From assembly GCA_964421875.1 (NCBI GenBank), contig CAYQZD010000071.1:1-17737 (forward strand): 17,737 nucleotides of DNA, in the 5' to 3' direction. This DNA comes from CAYQZD01 sp964421875 (lineage in GTDB: Bacteria; Electryoneota; Tariuqbacteria; Tariuqbacterales; Tariuqbacteraceae). The notes beneath the pieces are model-generated. The model was not told where the DNA came from, did not search any database, and saw only the letters and a program-made list of their open reading frames with translations. A program made the position numbers and the translations under genes. Below, piece by piece: positions 1 through 6,788 of this stretch (positions are counted from its first letter, which is position 1; each line of letters begins with the position of its first letter).

Positions 1-12
1 CCCAAGTTCGAT

Positions 13-117
13 AATCCCCCCTGCCCCCCTTTAGAAAAGGGGGGAATTGTGGGCAACCCTAAAGAAGAAGGGAAAGCGGATTGTCCCCCTTTCTTAAAGG
101 GGGATAAAAGGGGGATT
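13..117. repeat. C/G-run palindromic repeats
   Basis: Two palindromes built from runs of C, T, A and G. The first pairs a C6T3 arm (24-32) with an A3G6 arm (36-44) around a 3-base loop. The second pairs TCCCCCTTT (84-92) with AAAGGGGGA (96-104), and is followed by another GGGGGAT unit (110-116). This style of intergenic repeat is widespread in environmental bacterial genomes. The rest of 1-315 holds no convincing gene; besides the hairpin at 214-241 there is a weak 6-bp hairpin at 190-204. The open frame across 49-273 reads straight through these repeats and is not a credible gene. Confidence 0.6.
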
Positions 118-213
118 ATATGCGCTAAAATATGCCCTGAATCCTCAATCGTGATTGTCATTACCCATACAATTCAGCGAAGAGCCATTATTCTTGATAA
201 GAATGACTATAAT

Positions 214-241
214 TGTCGCAGAGTGCGGAGACTCTGCGACA
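214..241 (+). repeat. REP-like hairpin with TGCGGAGA loop
   Basis: A perfect 10-bp stem (214-223 with 232-241) closes an 8-base loop, TGCGGAGA. The loop and its immediate flanks (221-232, GAGTGCGGAGAC) recur exactly at 15787-15798, inside a hairpin with a different stem sequence. A loop conserved over changed but still paired stems points to a dispersed repeat family selected for structure. It may act as an RNA structure, a REP-like element or a mobile-element remnant. Confidence 0.6.
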
Positions 242-315
242 CAAAGGATATTTTTAGGTTACAGTATAAGTAACTCCTATCGCCCATACATTTTGATTAT
301 AATCCGGAGTGTATT

Positions 316-798
316 ATGAATTTGTTCACCGAGAAACTGGAATTTCCCGAAGACTGCAATATTATTTTGGGGATGTCCCATTTCATCAAGACGGTTGAAG
401 ACCTTCACGAGGTAATGGTCAGCAATATTCCGGGGGCTAAATTCGGGTTGGCTTTCTGCGAAGCCTCTCAGGAGCGATTGATACGTCATTCCGGCACGGA
501 TTACGAATTGACTGCGCTTGCGGTGAAGAACGCGGAGAAAATTGCGGCGGGTCACTCCTTCATAATCGTGATGCGTGACGCTTTTCCCATCAACGTTTTG
601 AACGCGGTGAAAAGCTGCCCCGAAGTCTGCCGTGTTTTCTGCGCGACTGCCAATCCGGTGGAGGTTATTGTCGCCGAAACGGAGCTGGGGCGGGGAATAT
701 TGGGGGTAGTGGACGGCCTTACTCCGCTGGGGGTGGAAAATAATGAAAACATCAAGGCGCGAAAGGAATTCCTGCGAATGATAGGTTACAAACTTTGA
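316..798 (+). CDS. Adenosine-specific kinase family protein (PF04008-like)
   Basis: This is a 160-residue protein, the full usual length of the adenosine-specific kinase family (formerly DUF355) found in archaea and some bacteria. I recognise the family pattern along the chain: ILGMSHFIKTVEDLHE near residues 17-32, FGLAFCEAS near 43-51, RLIRHSG near 54-60, AAGHSFIIVMRDAFPINVLN near 76-95, and FCATANPVEVIVAETELGRG near 108-127. The family name implies phosphorylation of adenosine using ATP, but experimental support is thin, so the exact substrate is uncertain. The start is supported by GGAG at 305-308. A TATAAT lies at 298-303 with no convincing -35 box. It is followed 73 bases later by the CstA transporter gene, which has its own promoter. 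I see no functional link to the flagellar block. Confidence 0.85.
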   Translation: MNLFTEKLEFPEDCNIILGMSHFIKTVEDLHEVMVSNIPGAKFGLAFCEASQERLIRHSGTDYELTALAVKNAEKIAAGHSFIIVMRDAFPINVLNAVKSCPEVCRVFCATANPVEVIVAETELGRGILGVVDGLTPLGVENNENIKARKEFLRMIGYKL

Positions 799-823
799 TT
801 CATCAAATTCCATATAATATAAT
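795..823 (+). promoter_or_regulatory. Sigma-70-type promoter for cstA
   Basis: TTGATT (795-800) and TATAAT (818-823) are separated by exactly 17 bases, a near-consensus housekeeping promoter. The -35 box overlaps the stop codon of the upstream kinase gene. Predicted transcription begins near 830, giving a leader of about 40 bases before the cstA start at 872. A small hairpin (GCTTGA 838-843 with TCAAGC 848-853) lies in that leader. An overlapping TATAAT at 813-818 would leave only 12 bases of spacing, so I prefer the downstream copy. Confidence 0.65.
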
Positions 824-871
824 AACTTAAAAAAAGAGCTTGAAAAATCAAGCCCCTGATAAGATACAACT

Positions 872-2566
872 ATGAACGCATTATTAGCGGCAGTAATTTC
901 GTTTTTCGGCTTTATTATAGGATATCGCTTATACGGCAGGTTCATTTCCAGGAGAATTTTCCGGCTTGACGATACCCGCATTACCCCGTCGCACCAATTC
1001 AAGGACGGAGTCGATTTCGTCCCCACGGATAAAAGCATCATTTTCGGTCATCACTTCACTTCCATCGCCGGCGCGGGGCCTATTGTGGGGCCCGCTATCG
1101 CGGTGATATGGGGATGGCTTCCGGCGATGATTTGGGTAGTGGTGGGTTCGATTTTAATAGGCGGGGTGCACGACCTGGGGAGTTTGGTGATTTCTCTGCG
1201 CCACGAGGGTAAATCCGTAGGCCATATCGCTCATACCGTGATAAACCCCACGGTGAAACTGCTCTACCTCATCCTGCTCTTTTTCCTGCTGGTGCTGGTC
1301 ATCGCGGTTTTCATGCTCATCATCAGCCTGCTGTTCACGATGTATCCCGCTTCAGTTTTCCCCATTTGGTTCGAGATACCACTGGCGGTGCTGTTCGGCT
1401 ATATCGTTCACAAGCGAAAGGGAGGGGTGTTACTCTGGGGCATCATTGCGCTGTATGTGATGTATGTCAGCATTTTCTTCTCGGTTAGCAGTCCTGCGCT
1501 GTCGAATTTCCACATTCCCCCGCTGATGGGTTCGGAGATTTTATCCTGGACCGTTCTTCTGCTAATCTACTGTTTCATTACCTCGGTTCTGCCGGTTCAG
1601 GTTCTTTTGCAGCCTCGGGACTATATCAACTCCCACCAGCTCTTCGCTGCTTTAGCCATACTTTTCGGGGGTCTCATCATAGTTCACCCGGAAATTACTG
1701 CGCCGATGATAAATACGAACATCCCCGACGCTCCGTCGATTCTGCCTTTCCTCTTCATCACCGTAGCCTGCGGCGCGGTCTCCGGCTTCCATTCTTTGAT
1801 ATCTTCAGGCACCACGGTGAAACAACTCGACCGGGAACGTGACGCGCTCCCCGTGGGTTACGGCTCGATGCTAGTAGAGGGAGCGCTGGCGGTAATGGTG
1901 ATACTGGCTTGCACCGCCGGATTAGGCGACAGGGCGGCTTGGACCGAACACTACGCTTCTTGGGCGTCAGCTTCGGGTTTGGGCGCCAAGATTGACGCCT
2001 TCATCATCGGGGGCGCGGCGTTTATGGAGGGCGTCGGGCTTAAGACTGACATAGGCTCGGCTATAATCGCGGTGATGGTAGTCAGTTTCGCCGCCACCTC
2101 ACTGGACACCTCCACCAGAATACTGCGCTACATTACGGCCGAGCTGGCGAAATCCTGGTCAATCAAACCTCTGCAAAACCGATATGCCGCCACCGGGTTC
2201 GGCCTCACTGCGGTGTTAGCGCTGTCGGTTCTGCCGTCTCTGCTCACCACCGGTAAGGTTGACGGCTCCGGGGGGATGCTGCTGTGGCCGCTATTCGGAA
2301 CCAGCAACCAGCTTTTAGCAGGACTGGCGCTGCTGGTGCTGACCATCTGGCTGGCGAAGAGGAAAATCAGTATCTGGTACACCTTTCTACCGTTGATTTT
2401 CCTGCTGGCTATAACCGCCTGGGCGATGGTGATAAACTTTTCGATTTTCTACGCCAAAGAGCAGTTTCATTTGATATTCGTGGGGATTATAATTATCGTC
2501 ATTGAAATCCTGATGGTGATTCAGGCGGTTAAGGTTGGTGTGAGTATTAGGAGGAATAGAGTTTAA
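872..2566 (+). CDS. cstA: CstA family transporter (carbon starvation protein A)
   Basis: This is a polytopic inner-membrane protein of 564 residues with many hydrophobic segments across its length. The CstA signature region is clear near residues 59-77 (GHHFTSIAGAGPIVGPAIA), followed by the GGVHDLGSLVISLRHEG stretch near 97-113, and late motifs including SGGMLLWPLFGTSNQLLA. CstA relatives import peptides or pyruvate, and in enterobacteria are induced when carbon is scarce. This copy is shorter than the ~700-residue E. coli protein, as in many non-enterobacterial homologs. The Shine-Dalgarno sequence is weak. A dedicated promoter lies at 795-823 and transcription likely stops at the hairpin at 2649-2682. 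Family assignment is strong; the transported substrate cannot be read from sequence. Confidence 0.93.
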   Translation: MNALLAAVISFFGFIIGYRLYGRFISRRIFRLDDTRITPSHQFKDGVDFVPTDKSIIFGHHFTSIAGAGPIVGPAIAVIWGWLPAMIWVVVGSILIGGVHDLGSLVISLRHEGKSVGHIAHTVINPTVKLLYLILLFFLLVLVIAVFMLIISLLFTMYPASVFPIWFEIPLAVLFGYIVHKRKGGVLLWGIIALYVMYVSIFFSVSSPALSNFHIPPLMGSEILSWTVLLLIYCFITSVLPVQVLLQPRDYINSHQLFAALAILFGGLIIVHPEITAPMINTNIPDAPSILPFLFITVACGAVSGFHSLISSGTTVKQLDRERDALPVGYGSMLVEGALAVMVILACTAGLGDRAAWTEHYASWASASGLGAKIDAFIIGGAAFMEGVGLKTDIGSAIIAVMVVSFAATSLDTSTRILRYITAELAKSWSIKPLQNRYAATGFGLTAVLALSVLPSLLTTGKVDGSGGMLLWPLFGTSNQLLAGLALLVLTIWLAKRKISIWYTFLPLIFLLAITAWAMVINFSIFYAKEQFHLIFVGIIIIVIEILMVIQAVKVGVSIRRNRV

Positions 2567-2648
2567 GCTTTTCAGGGTTGTTTTTTTTACGGTTAAATCA
2601 GAATGTTTTTATGCTGGGGAATAAATCCCCCGCCAACTTTGTAATAAG

Positions 2649-2682
2649 AAAAATCCCGGAATGACCGTATTCCGGGATTTTT
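2649..2682. terminator. Bidirectional intrinsic terminator
   Basis: A perfect 14-bp stem (2649-2662 with 2669-2682) around a GACCGT loop is flanked by A5 on the left and T6 on the right, so it can end transcription from both sides. It sits between convergent cstA (+) and flgM (-). Confidence 0.88.
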
Positions 2683-2686
2683 TCAA

Positions 2687-2741
2687 TGCCGCAAGAATCC
2701 GGATTGGGTGCAAATCCGGCTCAGACGATGAGTTTGCGGCA
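2687..2741. other. Three-way-junction (cloverleaf-like) structured element
   Basis: An outer 8-bp stem TGCCGCAA/TTGCGGCA (2687-2694 with 2734-2741) encloses two side hairpins. These are CCGGATT/AATCCGG (2699-2705 with 2713-2719) and CTCA/TGAG (2720-2723 with 2729-2732). All three stems are perfect. It lies in the 3' untranslated region of flgM (minus strand), just before the shared terminator. It matches no tRNA and no riboswitch I know. It could protect the flgM mRNA end or be a small RNA, or may be an intergenic repeat. Confidence 0.4.
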
Positions 2742-2767
2742 GATAAGCGCTGTTTTATTAAGAGTCG

Positions 2768-3079
2768 TTATTTGTCTATTAGCTGCTCTGCAACCTTTTC
2801 AAAAACCTCTTCACGGGAATAATGTCCGCTGTGAATCCTTGACATCGCCAGGTCGATTTTCTCTTTACGGACTCCGGGGAGCTTTTCCAATTCTTCGCGC
2901 AAAGTCCGGTCTGTGCTAAGCAATTCTCTCGCTTCTTTGGAGATAGTCAGTTTGTCGCCCCCGTTCTCCACGTCAATTCTGGCGCCATTCTTCGATACGC
3001 CTTCCTGTTCAGCAGGCTGTTCGGGACGCTGGACGGTAACGTCCTTGGCCGTTCCCGGCCGTAAATGACCAATATTCAT
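2768..3079 (-). CDS. flgM: Anti-sigma-28 factor FlgM
   Basis: This 103-residue protein has the usual FlgM length and layout: a polar, disordered N-terminal half, then the sigma-28-binding C-terminal half. Visible family features are LTISKEARELL near residues 44-54 and LEKLPGVRKEKIDLAMSRIHSGHYS near 65-89, closing with a short amphipathic helix. FlgM holds sigma-28 (FliA) inactive in the cytoplasm until the hook is complete, then is exported through the flagellum. The start is supported by a GGAG Shine-Dalgarno about 8 bases upstream. It is the last gene of the fliC-fliD-fliS-flgM block and ends near the terminator at 2649-2682. The gene for sigma-28 itself is not in the window. Confidence 0.88.
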   Translation of the reverse strand: MNIGHLRPGTAKDVTVQRPEQPAEQEGVSKNGARIDVENGGDKLTISKEARELLSTDRTLREELEKLPGVRKEKIDLAMSRIHSGHYSREEVFEKVAEQLIDK

Positions 3080-3222
3080 TCTGAATGCTCCGGGTTATCT
3101 ATGCAAAATCTACCGATTTTTTCCTCGCTTTGGGGAATAGAATGCCTTCTGCTGTGGAATATTTTTCCGATTAGATAGAGGCTGAACGCTTGCTTTCGCT
3201 GTTGTATTAAGAAAGAGCAAAT

Positions 3223-3231
3223 ATTATACCA
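3223..3231 (-). promoter_or_regulatory. Possible extended -10 promoter for flgM
   Basis: On the minus strand this reads TGG followed by TATAAT, an extended -10 element, with no recognisable -35 box. It lies in the 187-base gap between fliS and flgM and would give a leader of roughly 137 bases. I see no sigma-28 box in this gap. This is a single-motif call and may be chance. Confidence 0.3.
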
Positions 3232-3266
3232 TCGAGATTGTCGCATCGGATTTTCTCACCGCTTAA

Positions 3267-3674
3267 TCAGGCTGAAGATTTTACTTTCGGTTCCGAATTT
3301 TTCTCCTTTTCCGAAGCCTCTTTCCAGGCGGACCTCAGTCCGATTAACAGTCGGATAACACTATCGACCGCATTTACGTCATTATCCAGAGAGGCTTTCG
3401 TCAACTGCTTGCTCATAAAGAAGTAAAGCTGGTTCAGCGAATCCGCCAGTTTATTGTCGGCCTCAAAGTTCAGGCTTTTGCGCAGTTCGTTCAAGGCGCT
3501 GTAAGCCCGGTCGATATACAACCCCTTCCCTGAAAAATCCCGTTCAATCATCTTGTTTTTAACTTCCTCCAAATAGCGGATGAGGGCGTCATAGACCATC
3601 ACCAGCAGTTCACCGCGGTGGACGGTTGAAACCCGCACATTTTGATACTTGGAATAGGGATTGGGCGCCGGCAT
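3267..3674 (-). CDS. fliS: Flagellar export chaperone FliS
   Basis: This 135-residue, all-helical protein has the FliS pattern from end to end: NPYSKYQNVRVSTVHRGELLVMVYDALIRYLEE near residues 5-37, RAYSALNELRKSLNFE near 56-71, LNQLYFFMSKQLTKASLDND near 80-99, and LLIGLRSAWKEA near 109-120. FliS binds the C-terminus of flagellin in the cytoplasm, prevents premature polymerisation and delivers it to the export gate. A strong AGGAGG (3684-3689) precedes the ATG. It follows fliD by 85 bases, the common fliD-fliS order, and probably serves the fliC product encoded nearby. Confidence 0.92.
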   Translation of the reverse strand: MPAPNPYSKYQNVRVSTVHRGELLVMVYDALIRYLEEVKNKMIERDFSGKGLYIDRAYSALNELRKSLNFEADNKLADSLNQLYFFMSKQLTKASLDNDVNAVDSVIRLLIGLRSAWKEASEKEKNSEPKVKSSA

Positions 3675-3759
3675 AAATAAATTCCTCCTATGTAGGCTAA
3701 AGTGAATTATTCATAATTATATTGACTTAACGGCTTCGAAATAGTGTAGAAATCCATTT

Positions 3760-5397
3760 TTATCCGTTTAGAACCGATGAAATATATGAACTCTGGGACT
3801 GCATTTGAGACAGATATATTTCCAGATTGGTGAACTGCCTTCGAAGTTGCTCCTCCTTATCTTCCAACCGCCTTTCCATCGCTTCTATCTGCTCATCGAG
3901 GTTTTCGATAGAATCTTCAAGCCGTTCTTCAGCCCAATAGACCTCCCCTTCTTCCAACTCCGTGGCTGTGATAAAATCGATGTCGTTTTTGAACTGGCAG
4001 TTGACTCCGAGACTCAGGTTAAGATTCGCTGTGGTTTGACTGCCGCTTCCGGGCCAGGTGAATCGGAGCAGCAATCCCTCCTCCGGATTGCCCTCCTTCC
4101 CTTGAACCAGCGTCCCCATTATGTCAGCTTCATTACCATTGATGGTGGCGGAGGTGATGTTACCGCTTCCGTCATAATTCACCACCACTTGATAGTCGCC
4201 GGCTTCGGTATCGGTGGTCCTCTGGATGTATCCCACGTTCCCGTTGTCGCTGGAGGCGTCTTCGCAAAACACGTCACCCACTCCGGTAAAATCATCCTCC
4301 AGCGCGTCCGACAGCTCATCGCCGTCGACGGACAGCAGGCCGGTGGCGCCGTCGGTGCTGATACCAATCTGGCTCAGGTTGCTATAGTTTGCGCCTGAAG
4401 CCAGTCCCGGAATCCGGCTGCTGATGATAGCGTCCAGCTTAGCGCGGATCGAGGATAGGTTTCCATCCCCTAAAAGCGGCCCGAGAATCTCGTTCTCCTC
4501 GTCGTAGTTTGAAGCTGTGTTCATCAAGGCCTTGGCTTCATTGTAGGTGTTCACGATGGAATTTACGTTCGATTTGACCGTTGCCAGGTCGTTTTCGACG
4601 GTGAGGATGATGGGTGCTGTTGGGCTGGAATCGGTCAAGGTCAAGGTCACTCCGTCCAGCACATCGTCTATCTGATTTGAGTTTTTAGAGACGCTGATGG
4701 AATCTATATTGAAAACGCAGTTCTGAGCGGTTAAACCTTCGGCAAGGTTCAGGTTGGTACTGGTGTCGGTGATGGAGGTTACTCGGTAGTCGGTTCCGGA
4801 ATTAGCGGCGGTTATGACCACTTTGTAGGGATTGGAGGCGGAGCCGTCGTTGAGATAGGAAGCGGTGACCAGTCCGTCATTGTCGGTGTGTGAATTAATC
4901 AATTCGCAGAGGTCGGCGATGGAGCTGGTGGCGCCGTAATCGGTTCCGTAGGTGAGGGTGATTGACTTGGCGCCGTCCGGGTGGTCTGCGAGGTTGATGG
5001 TGATGGAGCCTGCGGCTTGGCCAAAAGCGCTGTTTGCCGAGGCGTAGCCGGTTCCGGATACGTAGTTATTGGCGCGGGCGAGGGAGGTTATGGAGGAGAT
5101 GGTGTGTGTTCCGGGGGTTGCGTCTCCGGTGGCAGAGGCGGAGACGTATTGAGTATCCGAGGAGGTAGCCAGGCGGGCGAGGAAATCAGCCCTGGTCTGG
5201 AAATTTTCCGTAGTGCTCTCCAATGACTGCAGTTTAGTGTTCATCTGTCGCCAGAGGGAGAGCTTGGTTTCATTCTCACTTTTGCGCGATTCCAGCAGGC
5301 TCACCGGTCTGCTCTCAATCGCCATCAACTGTTGGATGGTACTATCCCAGTCGATACCTGAGACCAGGCCTGACACGGATGATACGGGTGGAGTCAT
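3760..5397 (-). CDS. fliD: Flagellar filament cap protein FliD
   Basis: This 545-residue protein has FliD organisation. The N-terminal export/assembly segment shows GLVSGIDWDSTIQQLMAIE near residues 10-28 and a helical LWRQMNTKLQSLE stretch. A long beta-rich, Ser/Thr/Asn/Asp-rich middle follows, then a C-terminal coiled coil of about 60 residues (near 486-545) rich in Glu, Arg and Gln. FliD forms the cap at the filament tip under which flagellin subunits fold. Unusually for an exported flagellar protein it has several cysteines in the middle region. The ATG is preceded by AAGGT on the minus strand. It lies downstream of the fliC terminator, and I found no clear sigma-28 box of its own, so it may depend on read-through or an unrecognised promoter. 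Confidence 0.93.
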   Translation of the reverse strand: MTPPVSSVSGLVSGIDWDSTIQQLMAIESRPVSLLESRKSENETKLSLWRQMNTKLQSLESTTENFQTRADFLARLATSSDTQYVSASATGDATPGTHTISSITSLARANNYVSGTGYASANSAFGQAAGSITINLADHPDGAKSITLTYGTDYGATSSIADLCELINSHTDNDGLVTASYLNDGSASNPYKVVITAANSGTDYRVTSITDTSTNLNLAEGLTAQNCVFNIDSISVSKNSNQIDDVLDGVTLTLTDSSPTAPIILTVENDLATVKSNVNSIVNTYNEAKALMNTASNYDEENEILGPLLGDGNLSSIRAKLDAIISSRIPGLASGANYSNLSQIGISTDGATGLLSVDGDELSDALEDDFTGVGDVFCEDASSDNGNVGYIQRTTDTEAGDYQVVVNYDGSGNITSATINGNEADIMGTLVQGKEGNPEEGLLLRFTWPGSGSQTTANLNLSLGVNCQFKNDIDFITATELEEGEVYWAEERLEDSIENLDEQIEAMERRLEDKEEQLRRQFTNLEIYLSQMQSQSSYISSVLNG

Positions 5398-5486
5398 TTT
5401 TTACCTTATTAAAGCCTTCTCAATCCGCAGACGGTTCAAGAAACCATCACGAGAAGGGCTATAACCCGCCGAAATAGCGAACGGCA

Positions 5487-5519
5487 AAAGGCCCAGCGTC
5501 GTAAAGACACTGCGCCTTT
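5487..5519 (-). terminator. Intrinsic terminator after fliC
   Basis: A 14-bp stem pairs 5487-5500 with 5506-5519 around a 5-base loop, with one mismatch and one G-U pair, followed on the minus strand by four T residues (5489-5486). It lies 40 bases past the fliC stop. It would make abundant monocistronic fliC mRNA with partial read-through into fliD. Confidence 0.7.
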
Positions 5520-5558
5520 CGCCTAAAACATCAATCAGGCCGCTATGTCCGTCTCATT

Positions 5559-6458
5559 CTATCCCAGTAGTCCGGCGACGGTGGACGGAACCATATTCGC
5601 CTGGGACATCATGGAGATACCGGTCTGCATCAGAATCTGCGCGCGGGTGAAGTTCATCATCTCTTCGGCCATATCGGTGTCGCGTAACTGCGATTCTGAA
5701 GCGGTAGCGGTTTCCTGGCTAATCTGCAGATTGAGAATGGTGTTCTGCAGACGCTCCACCATCGAACCGATGAAGGTGCGCTCGGTGTCTTTGGAATTGA
5801 TGGCGGTATCCAGCGAATCGATGGCGGCCTGCGCGTTGGCGGTGTTGCACACGTCAGAGTTGGAAATACCCAGCGCCGACGCGGTCATAGCGCCCAGGTT
5901 CACATAGTAGTAATCCTGGCCAACGGTGTTATTCGCGCCGATGTGGAATTTGATACCGTTTGTACCACCAGCGGTGTAGGTTCCGCTGCTACCCAGTGCG
6001 AGACAGGTTGCGGTCGAAGCGGATGACGCGGAATAACTCCCGTCGATCAGATTCAGCCCGTTGTAGTTGGTGACCTCAGCAATTCGGGTGATTTCGCTCT
6101 TCAGCTGCTGGAACTCCACATTCGCCACCTGACGGTCGGTGGAAGTTAGAGCGCCGTTAGCAGACTGAATCGCGATAGCGCGCATCCTTATTAGTTTCTC
6201 GTCGATTACCTGAAGCGCCCCTTCAGCAGTTGCCAGCAGATTCACATTGTAGTTGGCGTTTTTTTCCGCCTCTATCATACCGCTGATCTGCGCCCGGAAA
6301 CGCTCCGAGATACCAAGACTGGTGGGGTCGTCCCATGCATAGTTGATGCGCATACCCGAGGAGAGACGCTGAATTGCACTATCCATATCGTTCTGCGTCA
6401 CCCACAAGTTTCTCTGCGCGGTCAAAGCCAGGATGTTCTGATTAATCCGCATACTCAT
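5559..6458 (-). CDS. fliC: Flagellin
   Basis: At 299 residues this is a short flagellin. The conserved D0/D1 ends flank a small central region. The N-terminal part has INQNILALTAQRNL near 5-18, IQRLSSGMRINYAWDDPTSLGIS near 29-51 and NVNLLATAEGALQVIDEKLIRM near 71-92. The C-terminal part has QNTILNLQISQETATASESQLRDTDMAEEM near 238-267 and ends AGLLG. The central region (about 140-210) is rich in Ser, Thr, Gly and Ala, the usual setting for O-glycosylation. It has two cysteines (C152, C204), which are uncommon in flagellins. Expression is driven by tandem sigma-28 promoters (6550-6576 and 6700-6726). A GGAGGA Shine-Dalgarno precedes the ATG. The neighbouring glycosyltransferase block makes this the likely modification substrate, which is inference. 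Confidence 0.95.
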   Translation of the reverse strand: MSMRINQNILALTAQRNLWVTQNDMDSAIQRLSSGMRINYAWDDPTSLGISERFRAQISGMIEAEKNANYNVNLLATAEGALQVIDEKLIRMRAIAIQSANGALTSTDRQVANVEFQQLKSEITRIAEVTNYNGLNLIDGSYSASSASTATCLALGSSGTYTAGGTNGIKFHIGANNTVGQDYYYVNLGAMTASALGISNSDVCNTANAQAAIDSLDTAINSKDTERTFIGSMVERLQNTILNLQISQETATASESQLRDTDMAEEMMNFTRAQILMQTGISMMSQANMVPSTVAGLLG

Positions 6459-6466
6459 CGTCTGAT

Positions 6467-6480
6467 CCTCCTTTTGGAGA
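6467..6480 (-). promoter_or_regulatory. Hairpin over fliC ribosome-binding site, possible CsrA site
   Basis: On the minus strand, TCTCC-AAAA-GGAGG folds into a short hairpin whose 3' arm is the fliC Shine-Dalgarno sequence. The AAGGA within it fits the ANGGA core recognised by CsrA, and further GGA triplets occur in the ~85-base leader. In Bacillus and other flagellates CsrA represses flagellin translation by this arrangement, with FliW as antagonist. Neither csrA nor fliW is in the window, so this is a hypothesis. Confidence 0.35.
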
Positions 6481-6549
6481 TATTGTTCCTTATACCTTTT
6501 TTCCGATAACTGTCAAAATAAAGAACCTTTTCAGGCTTATCTGATTATA

Positions 6550-6576
6550 TTATCGGCAAGGCTATAAGAAACTTTA
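6550..6576 (-). promoter_or_regulatory. Sigma-28 promoter, fliC-proximal
   Basis: On the minus strand the sequence is TAAAGTTT, 11 bases, GCCGATAA, an exact match to the classical flagellar sigma-28 (FliA) consensus and spacing. Transcription should begin around 6543-6545, giving an ~85-base leader. Confidence 0.92.
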
Positions 6577-6699
6577 GCCGGGAGGAAAAGATAAAATTAG
6601 AGAGGCGGGTTAATTTGCCGTTCAGACGATGCTCCGGACAATCAAAACAGTGTGTTTTAGGCGACTCGGTCTTTACGTAATTACCGACCTTCACTCATT

Positions 6700-6726
6700 A
6701 TATCGGCAAGTTGTGAAAGAACTTTA
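6700..6726 (-). promoter_or_regulatory. Sigma-28 promoter, fliC-distal
   Basis: On the minus strand the sequence is TAAAGTTC, 11 bases, GCCGATAT, one mismatch in each box relative to the consensus. It lies exactly 150 bases upstream of the proximal promoter and would give a leader of about 235 bases. The 330-base gap 6459-6788 otherwise holds only the fliC leader and an A/T-rich stretch after asnB, with no GC-rich terminator for asnB. Confidence 0.82.
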
Positions 6727-6788
6727 ACTATTTTTGGAAATATTTTCTAATTATTTTTTATTTTTTATTTAAGTTATTCTTAATCGCT

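Noticed and set aside
49..273. Open frame of 74 codons in the first 300 bases
   Set aside because: It runs through C/G-run palindromes and the TGCGGAGA hairpin, so its protein sequence is only a translation of repeats.
277..1041. Long minus-strand open frame of 254 codons opposite the kinase gene
   Set aside because: It is antisense to a clearly recognised family protein and to the start of cstA, and its translation resembles no protein I know. It is a shadow of the coding strand.
2699..2719. GGGTGCAAATCC resembling part of a cobalamin riboswitch or a tRNA T-arm
   Set aside because: The rest of the cobalamin consensus is absent, no vitamin B12 gene follows, and the loop is not a TTCRANY T-loop. 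The similarity is limited to one hairpin.
3675..3759. GCCGTTAA on the minus strand upstream of fliS as a sigma-28 -10 box
   Set aside because: No TAAA-type -35 box lies 11 bases upstream, unlike the two convincing fliC promoters.
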